This document shows positions 1-9,136 of a stretch of DNA of 64,000 bases, in pieces. The first letter of the stretch is position 1. The number at the start of each line of letters is the position of its first letter. The notes below the pieces were generated by a model. It was not told where the DNA came from, ran no database searches, and was given only the letters and a program-made list of their open reading frames with translations. Source of the DNA: Mucilaginibacter sabulilitoris (GTDB lineage: Bacteria; Bacteroidota; Bacteroidia; Sphingobacteriales; Sphingobacteriaceae). The stretch is taken from NCBI RefSeq assembly GCF_034262375.1, contig NZ_CP139558.1, positions 7,192,001 to 7,256,000 of the forward strand, read 5' to 3'. The position numbers and the translations under genes were made by a program.

Positions 1-1138
1 CGACAAGATTTAACCATAATTTCACGTTCGTAAAATCCAGGGTAAGTTTTCTGTTGGCCAGTTCATTAAATACCGGCAGAAAAAGATGAACTATAAATAA
101 CGCGAAGACCAGCGAAAGTAATGAAATCAATATTGATTCGCTTAAAAATTGAAGCACCAGTTGCCCCCTAACAGCGCCAGCTACTTTACGCAAGCCAATC
201 TCCTTTGCCCTGCGGGCAGAGCGGGCAGTAGCGAGGTTCATGAAATTAATGCAGGCAACTACAAGAATTAAAAGGGCTATAATAAAAAAGATGTCTACAT
301 ATTGCGCATTTCCATGCCCCTGCATGTCGCCCAGCCTTTCCGGTGCCAGGTGTATATTAGTCAGAGCCTGTAAATGAAATAAGGCCTTGGTATCAGGGCT
401 ATGTTTGTGAAAACCCTGATTAATTTGCTGTTCAAGATTTTTAAAATTATTAACTGAAGGCTCAAAATTTTTATCTACCTGAATATAATCCCAAAAGTTG
501 AAGTTATTCCATACATTATTTTTTAAATCGTTATTTGTTCTTGCTAATGCAGTCATTGGAAGGATGAAGTCAAATTGCAAGTCGGAATTGGCAGGGAGAT
601 TGGCCAAAACGCCCGTTACTAATAAATTCTCCTGGTTATCTTTTCGTATTATCTTTCCAATGGGATCCTGATTCCCAAAGTATTTTGAAGCCATTTCCTG
701 TGTTATTAAAACAGCGTCCATTTCTTTTAGCGCACTGGCGCGGTTACCCTTAACTAAAGGGTAAGAAAAAATATCCAGGAAACTTGCATCGGCATAAAAA
801 ACACGGTCTTCCTGAATTTTTTTGTCACCCACTTCCAGTAAGGTGGTATTAGCTGGCTTTATGCGAACGGTATTTTTAACAACAGGCAACTCCGCCTTTA
901 AGCCTGCCGGCATACCCGCCGAATTCGCCGCGGTTTTTGAATCGCCAAAATCACTGACTACGCGATAGATCTGGCTCGCATTTTTATGGAACTTATCGTA
1001 GCTTAATTCATTTTGTACCCAAAGCAAAATCAGGATGCTTGATGCCAGGCCTATCGTTAAACCTGATATATTGATAATGGAATAGGCTTTGTCCTTTATT
1101 ATATTCCTGTAAGCGAGCTTAAAATACGTTTTGAACAT
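1..1138 (-). CDS. FtsX/MacB-type ABC transporter permease, C-terminal part cut by window edge
   Basis: This is the N-terminal 379 codons of an ABC transporter permease of the MacB/FtsX superfamily; the frame stays open to base 1, so the rest lies outside the window. The translation starts MFKTYFKLAYRNIIKDKAYS, followed by one membrane helix at about residues 21-42, a long periplasmic MacB_PCD-like domain, and at about residue 300 a second helix group with the cytoplasmic loop ARRAKEIGLRKVAGA, a hallmark of the FtsX domain. In Bacteroidota such proteins usually have about 790 residues with two FtsX domains and act in efflux or lipoprotein-linked transport; the substrate cannot be told. The start is the only ATG before a 296-base divergent gap. 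Confidence 0.9.
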   Translation of the reverse strand, partial: MFKTYFKLAYRNIIKDKAYSIINISGLTIGLASSILILLWVQNELSYDKFHKNASQIYRVVSDFGDSKTAANSAGMPAGLKAELPVVKNTVRIKPANTTLLEVGDKKIQEDRVFYADASFLDIFSYPLVKGNRASALKEMDAVLITQEMASKYFGNQDPIGKIIRKDNQENLLVTGVLANLPANSDLQFDFILPMTALARTNNDLKNNVWNNFNFWDYIQVDKNFEPSVNNFKNLEQQINQGFHKHSPDTKALFHLQALTNIHLAPERLGDMQGHGNAQYVDIFFIIALLILVVACINFMNLATARSARRAKEIGLRKVAGAVRGQLVLQFLSESILISLLSLVFALFIVHLFLPVFNELANRKLTLDFTNVKLWLNLV

Positions 1139-1434
1139 AGATATACTTTTGAAAACGGTGCAACCTTAAAGACAGAATTTTATACTATTTAAAATCCTGC
1201 CAACAATACAACATGCTGAAATTTAGCATATTATACAGATATAGCTAACAATACTGTTCGGAAACATTACAATAAGTGTGCGGTTTTGTCGAGATAAAAG
1301 TAGCGATCCCTCGATATAGGGCTCGACCAATTATTGAAAACCAATCTTTTTAACTTTCCATAAAATAGCTTGAGATTAGTACTACTACCATTCAATCTAT
1401 AAAAGCATTACTTTTATATTCAATTACAACCTGA
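1139..1434. other. Divergent intergenic region with a small near-palindrome
   Basis: This 296-base gap separates the permease and the acyltransferase, which are transcribed away from each other. It holds no credible ORF. The one visible structure is a 17-base near-palindrome at 1213-1229 (atgct, then a 7-base centre, then agcat), 75 bases before the permease start, which could be an operator. No clear TAnnTTTG box was found for either gene. Confidence 0.4.
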
Positions 1435-2619
1435 ATGAGCACAGTTATTAAGAACCGGATCACATCTATTGATTTCCTTCGCGGCACCATTATGATCATT
1501 ATGGCCCTCGACCATGTAAGGGATTACTTATTTTCAGGCTCGTTTCTTTATGACCCGCTTGATCTCACAAAAACAAGCGGCATAGTATTTTTTACCCGGT
1601 GGATTACTCATTTTTGCGCACCAATATTTATGCTGCTCGCAGGAACTTCTGCATACCTGATCGGGCGGAAGAAAACTAAAAAGGAGTTATCTGTATTCCT
1701 CATAAAAAGAGGACTATGGCTCATCTTTCTGGAACTGGTAGTAGTTAATTTCGGCTGGAATTTCAACATTACTTTCCCTATGCTCTTCTTTATTACAATT
1801 TGGGCATTGGGCATTAGTATGATCATACTGGCGGCATTTATCCATTTGCCCCAAAAACTCATCCTCGGCATTTGTATCGTCATAATCGCAGGGCATAACC
1901 TTTTTGATAATGTTCATGTGGCAGGTAATTCACTACCGGCTTTTGGCTGGTCGCTAATTCACGATCAGCAGTTTTTTACCTGGCATCAGGAGATTTTCCT
2001 GGTAGGCTATCCCATCGTCCCATTAATGGCTATAATGCCGCTGGGGTATTGTCTTGGCTCGTGGTATGCCGCAGATTACGATGCGCGCAAAAGACAAAGG
2101 AATTTATTGCTGCTTGGCTCTTTCGCCATTGCCTTGTTTATCATTTTGCGTTACACTAATCTGTATGGCGACCCAGTAAAATGGAGCGTACAAAAAGATG
2201 CCTTTTTCACCTTCCTTTCCTTTATCAAAGTAAATAAATACCCTCCATCCCTGCTATATGTTTTACTGACATTGGGCGGGGCATTTTTATTTCTTTCATT
2301 TACCGAAAAATTAAAAGGGAGTGTTGTAAAGGTGGTTTCCGTATATGGCAGGGTGCCTATGTTTTATTATCTTATTCATATTTACGTGATCCATTTGGTG
2401 GCCATCATTGCATCAGCATTAACACCCGGCCAAAACTGGAAAATATGGTTCCTGACAAAACCCATCTGGTTTACTACAGATTTGAAAGGTTATGGATTTT
2501 CATTGCCGGTTGCTTATTTAGTTTGGATAGGAATAGTGGCGGCTTTATATCCTTTATGTAAACGCTATGATGCTTATAAACAGGCCAACAAAGCAAAATG
2601 GTGGTTGAGCTATTTGTAA
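1435..2619 (+). CDS. HGSNAT-like (DUF1624) multi-pass membrane acyltransferase
   Basis: This 394-residue protein resembles the heparan-alpha-glucosaminide N-acetyltransferase catalytic family (DUF1624), integral membrane enzymes that move acetyl groups from acetyl-CoA across the membrane onto sugars. The N-terminal signature SIDFLRGTIMIIMALDHVRD contains the conserved Asp26-His27 pair, and HFCAPIFMLLAG follows in the next helix. About ten hydrophobic helices are spread over the whole length, and the size is normal for bacterial members. The acceptor is unknown; a periplasmic or cell-surface glycan is the usual guess. It is followed 73 bases later by a small membrane protein on the same strand, but a separate -7 box lies between them. 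Confidence 0.8.
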   Translation: MSTVIKNRITSIDFLRGTIMIIMALDHVRDYLFSGSFLYDPLDLTKTSGIVFFTRWITHFCAPIFMLLAGTSAYLIGRKKTKKELSVFLIKRGLWLIFLELVVVNFGWNFNITFPMLFFITIWALGISMIILAAFIHLPQKLILGICIVIIAGHNLFDNVHVAGNSLPAFGWSLIHDQQFFTWHQEIFLVGYPIVPLMAIMPLGYCLGSWYAADYDARKRQRNLLLLGSFAIALFIILRYTNLYGDPVKWSVQKDAFFTFLSFIKVNKYPPSLLYVLLTLGGAFLFLSFTEKLKGSVVKVVSVYGRVPMFYYLIHIYVIHLVAIIASALTPGQNWKIWFLTKPIWFTTDLKGYGFSLPVAYLVWIGIVAALYPLCKRYDAYKQANKAKWWLSYL

Positions 2620-2692
2620 AGAATATAACCTGCGGCTCAAATTATGATAAGACCGTAGAAGATTTTTTAATAACCAACATAATTTTGAATAT

Positions 2693-3139
2693 ATGACAAA
2701 AGTTTTTATCGAAGCTTTACTTTTTGCTTCAGTGGCTATTAACGCTGCACTTTTGATTTTTTTTGCAGGTGTGTATAGAAAGATGATGAACGCTTTGGAC
2801 GAGGCTGCATTTAAAAATTTAACAGAACTCCTTATTCGTTATTCATCCAAATCGGCATTTATGATTATCATCTTAAACATCCCTCTCATTGGAGCGATTC
2901 CATATTATTATTTATACGGATTCGGTAATTGGTGGATCACATCAGCGCTTGGGCTTTGGTTAGTAGCCGGAAGCATTGCAAAAACGCTTAAGCTGCCCGT
3001 ATACAAGGCAATTGCCTCGCTTAAAAACGAGGATGTGGTTCAGTTAAAAGAGGCGCGCCAAAAAATGAATATGGGAAACCTGTTACAGGCAACCCTCTAT
3101 TCGATAGCCACGATTTTAATGGCTCTTGGAATATATTAA
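2693..3139 (+). CDS. Small four-helix membrane protein, function unknown
   Basis: This is a 148-residue protein I do not recognise with certainty. It has four hydrophobic stretches (about residues 5-27, 52-75, 78-96 and 128-147) and a basic, amphipathic stretch between helices 3 and 4. The topology resembles DUF1772-type membrane proteins, but no diagnostic motif was found. A TAATTTTG sequence at 2680-2687 fits the Bacteroidota -7 element and ends 5 bases before the ATG, so the gene may have its own, nearly leaderless promoter. It converges with the dienelactone hydrolase gene, with only 23 bases between. Confidence 0.6.
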   Translation: MTKVFIEALLFASVAINAALLIFFAGVYRKMMNALDEAAFKNLTELLIRYSSKSAFMIIILNIPLIGAIPYYYLYGFGNWWITSALGLWLVAGSIAKTLKLPVYKAIASLKNEDVVQLKEARQKMNMGNLLQATLYSIATILMALGIY

Positions 3140-3162
3140 AGAGGCAAATATAGGCTTACAGT

Positions 3163-4050
3163 TTAGCTCAAATACTCTTTAAAAAAATCAATGGTCCGTT
3201 TCCAAGCAAGTTCTGCCGCGGCTTTGTCATAGCGGGGAGTAGTATTGTTATGAAAACCGTGATTTGCATTTTCATAAATGAAAGCTTGGTATTTTTTGCC
3301 ATTAGCTTTTAAGGCAGCTTCATAAGCCGGCCAGCCTTCCGTGATCCGGGTATCCAGCGACGCATAATGCAGCAGTAAGGGCGCTTTAATTTTAGGCACA
3401 TCCGCAATGGCCGGCTGGCTTCCATAAAATGGAACAGCTGCCGCCAGATCGGGGATCCTTACGGCCATCATATTGGCAATTCCCCCGCCAAAGCAAAAAC
3501 CCACTACACCCACTTTGCCATTACAATCTTTATGATTTTTCAGGTATTCAAAGGCGGCTATAAAATCTTCCTCCATTTGGCCCTTGTCCCGCTTACTTTG
3601 CATGGTACGCCCTTCGTCATCATTACCCGGGTAACCGCCCAAAGGTGTCAACGCATCGGGCGCGAGCGTAATAAATCCGGCCAGGGCAGCCTGTCTTGCT
3701 ACATCTTCAATATAGGGGTTTAAGCCCCTGTTCTCATGAACAACCACTATGCCGCCAAGTTTTTTTGTCGCGTCGGCAGGTTTTGATAACAACCCTTTAA
3801 TGGTTCCGCCACCTTTTGGAGAGGGGTAATTGACATATTCCGATTTTAGTCGGGGATCATCTGCCTTAACCTGGGTAGAGCTTTGATAATTAGGCATCAG
3901 GAAACTCATCAGCGCAGGTACGGTTAAGCCACCCACTGCATAAATAGACAGCTTTTGCACAAATGCACGTCGGTCGATGCGACTGTGCGCATAATCGTCA
4001 TAAAGATCAAACACTTCCTGCTTGATGTCTTCTTTATTAATTTCGCTCAT
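3163..4050 (-). CDS. Dienelactone hydrolase family protein, exported
   Basis: An alpha/beta hydrolase of the dienelactone hydrolase family, 295 residues. The catalytic triad is visible: nucleophile Cys186 in GFCFGGG, Asp233 in SLDTR and His264 in NANHGFHN; Glu106 in HENRG corresponds to the conserved family glutamate. The N-terminus has RIDRRAFVQKL followed by a hydrophobic segment to about residue 52, which looks like a Tat signal or membrane anchor placed after an acidic leader; this architecture is common in exported DLH proteins annotated as carboxymethylenebutenolidase-like. The true substrate is unknown. A TAAATTTG -7-like box lies at 4082-4089 on this strand. The gene stands alone between convergent and same-strand neighbours. 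Confidence 0.88.
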   Translation of the reverse strand: MSEINKEDIKQEVFDLYDDYAHSRIDRRAFVQKLSIYAVGGLTVPALMSFLMPNYQSSTQVKADDPRLKSEYVNYPSPKGGGTIKGLLSKPADATKKLGGIVVVHENRGLNPYIEDVARQAALAGFITLAPDALTPLGGYPGNDDEGRTMQSKRDKGQMEEDFIAAFEYLKNHKDCNGKVGVVGFCFGGGIANMMAVRIPDLAAAVPFYGSQPAIADVPKIKAPLLLHYASLDTRITEGWPAYEAALKANGKKYQAFIYENANHGFHNNTTPRYDKAAAELAWKRTIDFFKEYLS

Positions 4051-4160
4051 GTATTATTGAAAATATAGTTGAAGGCTCTTTCAAATTTAATCATTTTCAG
4101 TTATAACTCACTATCTGAGTTTGCGCATCAGAAAGTTACAAACTTAAACAGACACTATCC

Positions 4161-5087
4161 TTATTGTACCTCAAAATCGGTAAGGTCGCACTCAAGCGAA
4201 TGCCTGTCCCAGTGAGCGGTATTTGCCGCAGCCGCGTAGGTAGACTGTAAAAACTCCAAAAGAAATTCTTTGGGGTCGGCAGCGTTCCTTACATCCTCGT
4301 ACCTAAGTATAAATTCACCCATTTCATTGCTATAAAACGCTTGTTCGGGTTTTATTTTTTGGGTTTTAAAATCATCAGGGGTTGGGTAGCAGTAAGCATA
4401 AAAAACAGGATGCGGAAAACTATCGGCACCGCTCCAAAAACCGCAGCTGCTTACCTCATGCGAATAGGCTTCCTGCATTACCTTCACAGGCATATTTGGG
4501 GCGCCGCCGGGATGTATAGGTGCTTCGCGACCCGAAAAACGGGTGACAGCTAAATCAAACGCACCCCAAAACAAATGAACCGGGCTGCATTTACCCCTAA
4601 ACCTTGCCCTGAACCGGGTAAAAACACTTTCAATTTTAACCAGCGCCTGCCAGTACAAATTCATCTGCTCCTTATCATACTCAAAATGAATGTCATCCTT
4701 TTCAAACGGAATGGCTACCTCCAGCTCATTGGGCTTTGCGTAAATTTCCACATCAATTCCCATAACGGCCAGTTTTTCAAAAATCTCTTTGTAAAAATTG
4801 GCTACCGTGCGCGGAACAAGATCTATTTGCTCTTGCTTACCTGTGCTCGAGGTGATAATTAGCTGATGGGCAATAAAATCGAAGTCGATTTGAAATATGC
4901 CCTGATCATAAGGGATGCTCCCCGTTGTTAACCCCCGTGCCGATACATATAGTGTAACATGCCAGGAGTGATTTAGCCATGGCGTTTTTACAAGCCTGAT
5001 CTTTCCTATAATTTGCGACCATAGCTGAACGGTAACAAGTGTTTCTTTTAAATCTTGATATTTTAATTCGGGCCAGGTATTGTTCAT
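4161..5087 (-). CDS. DUF5996 family protein
   Basis: This 308-residue soluble protein matches what I know of DUF5996: it opens with WPELKYQDLKETLVTVQLWSQIIGKIRL, and has the conserved WHVTLYVSARGLTTGSIPY, the HLFWGAFDLAVTRFSGR block and a late FWSGADSFPHPVFYAY block. No signal peptide or membrane helix is present, so it is probably cytoplasmic. No biochemical role is established for the family; the many conserved aromatic, His and Asp residues would fit a ligand-binding or metal-binding pocket, which is inference. It is monocistronic and divergent from the orphan gene at 5315. Confidence 0.8.
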   Translation of the reverse strand: MNNTWPELKYQDLKETLVTVQLWSQIIGKIRLVKTPWLNHSWHVTLYVSARGLTTGSIPYDQGIFQIDFDFIAHQLIITSSTGKQEQIDLVPRTVANFYKEIFEKLAVMGIDVEIYAKPNELEVAIPFEKDDIHFEYDKEQMNLYWQALVKIESVFTRFRARFRGKCSPVHLFWGAFDLAVTRFSGREAPIHPGGAPNMPVKVMQEAYSHEVSSCGFWSGADSFPHPVFYAYCYPTPDDFKTQKIKPEQAFYSNEMGEFILRYEDVRNAADPKEFLLEFLQSTYAAAANTAHWDRHSLECDLTDFEVQ

Positions 5088-5314
5088 GGGTTTAAGGCTA
5101 AATTTATATTTATAACAATCCCCTCATGCTATAGTTTGAAATAAAATTAGCGTATTGGTTACAATCTTGCGTTAAAAAAAATCAAGATGCTGACCTTATT
5201 TTATATATAATTCTAAAGTTAATCACTCCGGAGCAAAAAGAGATTTTTAATTATATAACGAATTGATATACAGATATAAAGTATTATATTTATTAGTAAT
5301 TTAATCGTAACAGC

Positions 5315-6193
5315 ATGGCCAGAGAACGTTGGGGTACTTTTTCAGTAAAGGATCATTTAATGATCCGCCCGTTTATAGCTGATGTGCTGCTTTATAACCG
5401 GCTTGTAATTCCATATCCGCCAGATCAGGAAGAAAAAGACAGATGGACAGAAAACAATTGGCAACCCGATAAACTCAATGAATGCCTCAACATTTTAAAA
5501 GACAAAGCAATCCTGGTTCCCTGGAATAAAAGGATAAGGGACTTTTATGATGAACGCTTTACACTGGCAAGCGACATTAGTGAAAAGCAAGTAAAAAAAC
5601 ATAAAGGCGATCCATATTACAATTCAAGATTACTGCTCACAACTGACTTTTTGCCCGATAAACCCGCCAATGTTTCGATGGTATGGCCCATGGCTGCTTA
5701 CCCGGCCCTTGAGGCTTATACCAACGATCATAAAGAGACCTCGAACCGCGAAAACTTAGCGATGCTATTGTCGCACCAATTCCTTGTTCCCGAGGATACA
5801 CATAAATCTGATGCGCAATTATTGCACCAGGCTATTAAACTTTGCGACAGAGACGATTTTCAGAAAAAACGGGAAGAATTTTATAAATGGCAGGATGATA
5901 TTATTGAAAAACAAATTCCGGCAAACGACGCTGTAAAAGAAATGGAGGATTTGCTAAAGCAATACGAGAAAGTTATTTCCAAAGCAAAACTAAAAATGAT
6001 TTATAAATATGCCTTTCTTGCCATAGAAGTGGGTCTCGGAATTGCCGGAGCAAAGTTTGGCGAGCCTATTGCAACAACTGCCGCTATTGCAGGCATAAGC
6101 AAATTTGCCATCTTCGACAGAAAATTGGAAATAGATGCAGGCGATTGCAAGGGGGCTTCTATGATTCACGATTTTAAAAGGGAATTTAGTTAG
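5315..6193 (+). CDS. Orphan protein with C-terminal hydrophobic hairpin, function unknown
   Basis: A 292-residue protein I cannot assign to a family. The first 240 residues are polar and rich in charged and aromatic residues (for example RPFIADVLLYNRLVIPYP near residue 18), with a likely coiled stretch at about residues 180-232. Residues 233-265 form a hydrophobic, Gly/Ala-rich stretch that could be a membrane hairpin; a short polar tail follows. There is no signal peptide. It is a single gene, divergent from the DUF5996 gene, preceded by about 225 bases of AT-rich DNA and followed by a hairpin terminator at 6215-6236. Membrane-perturbing defence effectors and membrane-anchored scaffold proteins can both look like this; the sequence does not decide. 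Confidence 0.55.
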   Translation: MARERWGTFSVKDHLMIRPFIADVLLYNRLVIPYPPDQEEKDRWTENNWQPDKLNECLNILKDKAILVPWNKRIRDFYDERFTLASDISEKQVKKHKGDPYYNSRLLLTTDFLPDKPANVSMVWPMAAYPALEAYTNDHKETSNRENLAMLLSHQFLVPEDTHKSDAQLLHQAIKLCDRDDFQKKREEFYKWQDDIIEKQIPANDAVKEMEDLLKQYEKVISKAKLKMIYKYAFLAIEVGLGIAGAKFGEPIATTAAIAGISKFAIFDRKLEIDAGDCKGASMIHDFKREFS

Positions 6194-6214
6194 GATAGGT
6201 TCGTTTAACAAAAA

Positions 6215-6236
6215 ACCCGCAGTGTAAGCTGCGGGT
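6215..6236. terminator. Bidirectional hairpin terminator
   Basis: An 8-bp perfect stem (acccgcag / ctgcgggt) with a 6-base loop lies between two convergent genes. On the minus strand it is followed by a T-run, so it serves the DUF6807 gene best, and it may also end the orphan gene. Confidence 0.75.
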
Positions 6237-6268
6237 AAATAATAAATATCATTAAATATCCCGTCGAT

Positions 6269-7312
6269 CTATTTCTTTCCAAAACTTGCTGCCATTTCGT
6301 TAAGTTGAGCAGCGCTAACAGTTTGCTTACCATTGGTAATTACAATGCAATACCGAAAAGTAACCGATTCGCCTGTTTTAAGCGTCAGGTTTTTTTCAGA
6401 TTTGCCATTGGTAAAAATCTTTTCGCCAAGCGGATTGGCCGCGAACAGGCCATAGCCACGGGCATGCCAAAATGTAGGGTAATTAACATTTTTAGGATGA
6501 TCAATAATAGCAATGCTCACCGAATCGGCACCCATTTTACCATACACCTTGCACCATACACCACGGGTACTCCAGGCATCGTTGCCTGTTTTACCTGCGC
6601 TGGTTAGGTAAGTACCATTAGCGATATGGTCCGATCCGCCCTTTACTACCGTAACATTTCCCTTATCATCAGTAAATTTCTGATCGGCAGTTTCTGGTAT
6701 TTGCAGCTCATGTGCAAGGCGCAAGCCCAGCATGCCATCTTTAGCATCTTTAAATACGGCGTCCTTACTTGCTTTTAATGTAGTAACCCTATCGATAATC
6801 CGTTGGTTTTCATCACCGCTAAACTCAAACCGGGTGGTTTCCTCCAATATTACCTCTTTTTGCTGATTGGTCCAGTTGGCATGATAGGCAAGTACCCCAG
6901 TTTTGCCACCCTTAGCTTCCAGGATGCGGTCGGTACGGATCCAGCCATACGAGCTTTTTTTACTTTGAGGGATTGCGTACGAATTATTCCAGAAATCGAG
7001 TCCGTTCAGGTTTTCAAAATTAAACCAAAGGCCAAGGTGATGCGGATGATCTGTAGGTTCATCGGGCTTAGGATTAAGCGGAAAACCACGGGTAACCACA
7101 GTACCATTGGCCGCATGCAACGGATATAATACCGGTTTCTCCAGCGTCTCGGGGTACAGGAAGGTAGTGAATGGTTTACCGCCGATAGCTATATCTACTT
7201 TATTTTCATTTGGGGATTTTGATACAGTTACCTGCTCCTTTTTTTGAGCTTGCGTTATGGAGGATAAGGCAGTCATTGCTATAACAAAACCTAAAGCTTT
7301 AAATGTGGTCAT
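6269..7312 (-). CDS. DUF6807 (PmoA-like) secreted protein
   Basis: The protein has 347 residues from the ATG at 7312; a longer frame to 7366 exists, but the signal peptide (MTTFKALGFVIAMTALSSITQAQ) begins here. It belongs to the DUF6807 family, called PmoA in many annotations although unrelated to membrane methane monooxygenase. The conserved HPHHLGLWFNFENLNGLDFWNN block and HARGYGLFAANPLG are present. These beta-sandwich proteins are frequent in Bacteroidota and Planctomycetota carbohydrate clusters and are probably periplasmic; catalysis is not established. It follows a secreted Gfo/Idh/MocA oxidoreductase on the same strand, with a palindrome between them. The two probably handle one oxidised or modified sugar. 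Confidence 0.85.
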   Translation of the reverse strand: MTTFKALGFVIAMTALSSITQAQKKEQVTVSKSPNENKVDIAIGGKPFTTFLYPETLEKPVLYPLHAANGTVVTRGFPLNPKPDEPTDHPHHLGLWFNFENLNGLDFWNNSYAIPQSKKSSYGWIRTDRILEAKGGKTGVLAYHANWTNQQKEVILEETTRFEFSGDENQRIIDRVTTLKASKDAVFKDAKDGMLGLRLAHELQIPETADQKFTDDKGNVTVVKGGSDHIANGTYLTSAGKTGNDAWSTRGVWCKVYGKMGADSVSIAIIDHPKNVNYPTFWHARGYGLFAANPLGEKIFTNGKSEKNLTLKTGESVTFRYCIVITNGKQTVSAAQLNEMAASFGKK

Positions 7313-7368
7313 ATATTTTGTGATATAGTTAATAGTAAATCCAGATAAGATTTTCTCTTTAAACAATC

Positions 7369-7406
7369 AGGGGCGTGTTATATCATCTGTTGATCAACAC
7401 GCCCCT
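7369..7406. repeat. Perfect 11-bp inverted repeat between two sugar-pathway genes
   Basis: Arms aggggcgtgtt (7369-7379) and aacacgcccct (7396-7406) are exactly complementary with a 16-base loop. There is no T-run after the stem in either direction, so it is a poor terminator; it looks more like a dispersed palindromic repeat or an intra-operon hairpin that sets the ratio of the two transcripts. Confidence 0.7.
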
Positions 7407-7451
7407 ACCTTGTTTAATTGCTTTACCCTTTTCCGGAAGCAGAATTATAAA

Positions 7452-8807
7452 TTAATATTTAAATACCTTTCCGTTGGCCATTACCTCCTGTGTGCTTTCA
7501 TCAAATGTAGCTTTATAACCGGTATGTACAGCTGCATTGGTCATGATGTTGGCTATTGAGTGGCTGTAACCAGCTTCAACCGGAGCATTTGGTTGTTTAC
7601 GGCTGCGTACACATTCCATCCAGTTGCGAACATGGTTCGATGTAAGCTTATCGCCACCGGTATTGGCCGAAGCTACTACCTGTTCGGTATTTTCAAGGCT
7701 TAATTCGGGCAGCAGGTTAGCTTTCATGCCCATAGCGGCGGCCATTTTTTCTTTTAAACCACCCTCGGGCGATACCTTATTGGTATTCAGGTTTAGCTCA
7801 CCACCATTAGAATAATAAATTTCGGCAGGGTGTTCGTCGCCGTTATGCATACGCGAACCAAAAGTTACCTGGAAACCTTTTGACGGATCATCAAGCGGAC
7901 CATAATCAAATGCAGCCAAAATAGTATCCCAGTTACGGCGACCATCTTTCCACATGTAAATACCACCGTTAGCTACTACGCTGCGCGGATGTTTCAGGCC
8001 GGTAAACCAGTGTACGGTATCTATCTGGTGGCTCATCCACTGACCAGGCAAACCTGATGAATATGGCCAAAACAAACGATACTCTAAATATATACGCGGA
8101 TTAAATGCCTCGTACGGGCGGTTCATAATAAAGCGTTTCCAGTCGGTATCTTGCTCTTTAAGTACGCCGAGCAGTTCCGGTCTGCGCCAGCGGCCTGGCT
8201 GGTTAACATTCCAGGTAAGCTCAACCATAGTGATATCGCCGAATTTACCCGAACGGATAAAATCATTAGCCGCATGATAATTGGCACCACTACGACGCTG
8301 CGATCCTATTTGTACAATTTTGCCCGATTCCTTAACTGCTTTAAGAGCGGCCCGGTTATCTTCCATGGTTTCGGCAAAAGGTTTTTCAACATAAGCATCG
8401 CATCCGGCTTTCACTGCTTCAATAGCATGGCGGGCATGCTGAAAATCGGCAGTACTGATAAATACCGCATCAACGGTTTTACTGTCGTATAATTCTTCGT
8501 TATTACGATAGGCCTTTACATCATTCTGCATTTTTTCTTTCCAGATGGCAGCGCCCTCTTCCCGGCGGCGGCTCCAGATATCAGATACCGCAACCACCTC
8601 AAAATTAAGCTCCTTGTAGTGGTTCATAAAGCTGGGGATATGCGAACTGCGATGCCTGTCTGAAAAGCCAACAACACCAACCCGCACGCGGTCGTTAGCG
8701 CCTATGATGCGTTTATAGCTTTTAGCGCTCCAGCTGTTTTTAGCAATTATTACACCGGCACCGGCCAACGCGGCCTGCCTGATAAAAGTACGGCGTGATT
8801 TTTCCAT
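7452..8807 (-). CDS. Gfo/Idh/MocA family oxidoreductase with Tat signal
   Basis: A 451-residue NAD(P)-dependent oxidoreductase. The start at 8807 is chosen because it puts the twin-arginine signal KSRRTFIRQAALAGAGVI at the N-terminus; 12 extra upstream codons in frame are unlikely. After the signal comes the Rossmann part (VRVGVVGFSDRHRSSHIPSF), the family motif VEKPFAETMEDN that carries the cofactor-site Lys, and a C-terminal alpha/beta substrate domain. Export folded through Tat fits a protein that binds its nicotinamide cofactor tightly, as in glucose-fructose oxidoreductase; that comparison is inference. The neighbouring DUF6807 gene is downstream on the same strand. Confidence 0.9.
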   Translation of the reverse strand: MEKSRRTFIRQAALAGAGVIIAKNSWSAKSYKRIIGANDRVRVGVVGFSDRHRSSHIPSFMNHYKELNFEVVAVSDIWSRRREEGAAIWKEKMQNDVKAYRNNEELYDSKTVDAVFISTADFQHARHAIEAVKAGCDAYVEKPFAETMEDNRAALKAVKESGKIVQIGSQRRSGANYHAANDFIRSGKFGDITMVELTWNVNQPGRWRRPELLGVLKEQDTDWKRFIMNRPYEAFNPRIYLEYRLFWPYSSGLPGQWMSHQIDTVHWFTGLKHPRSVVANGGIYMWKDGRRNWDTILAAFDYGPLDDPSKGFQVTFGSRMHNGDEHPAEIYYSNGGELNLNTNKVSPEGGLKEKMAAAMGMKANLLPELSLENTEQVVASANTGGDKLTSNHVRNWMECVRSRKQPNAPVEAGYSHSIANIMTNAAVHTGYKATFDESTQEVMANGKVFKY

Positions 8808-9136
8808 GAAGTAGGTAAATTGGTTAATGTCCAGTCTTCGCAACCGGAGAAATCAAATATCGAAGAAATTGCCTGAAAAGCAATGTTGTTTTTAAATGTC
8901 TTTGTAACAATAATGTTTCCTTAATAAGGCTCATCCGGGAAGACGAGGCAACCTGTTTCTTCCAATGATCCTTTTTGTTAGCTAATAATCTGAATGCTTA
9001 TTAATATCACCAATAAATCGAACCAAATCAATGAATAATATATGTGATATGAATTTATATAAAAATAACAATCAACACATTGATTAACATATGTATTAAT
9101 ATATATTTATATCACACAAACCTAATAACCTCATAT
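8808..9136. other. AT-rich divergent intergenic region with repeated atatcac motifs
   Basis: This 329-base gap lies between the oxidoreductase and the glycosidase-like lipoprotein. It holds no credible ORF. The right half is very AT-rich and contains tgtgatat at 9043-9050 and its complement atatcaca at 9109-9116, plus another atatcac at 9004-9010; these could be regulator half-sites for the lipoprotein gene. No clear TAnnTTTG promoter was found. Confidence 0.35.

Noticed and set aside
7369..7406. The hairpin as a rho-independent terminator
   Set aside because: Neither side has a T-run, and the downstream gene seems to be in the same pathway.
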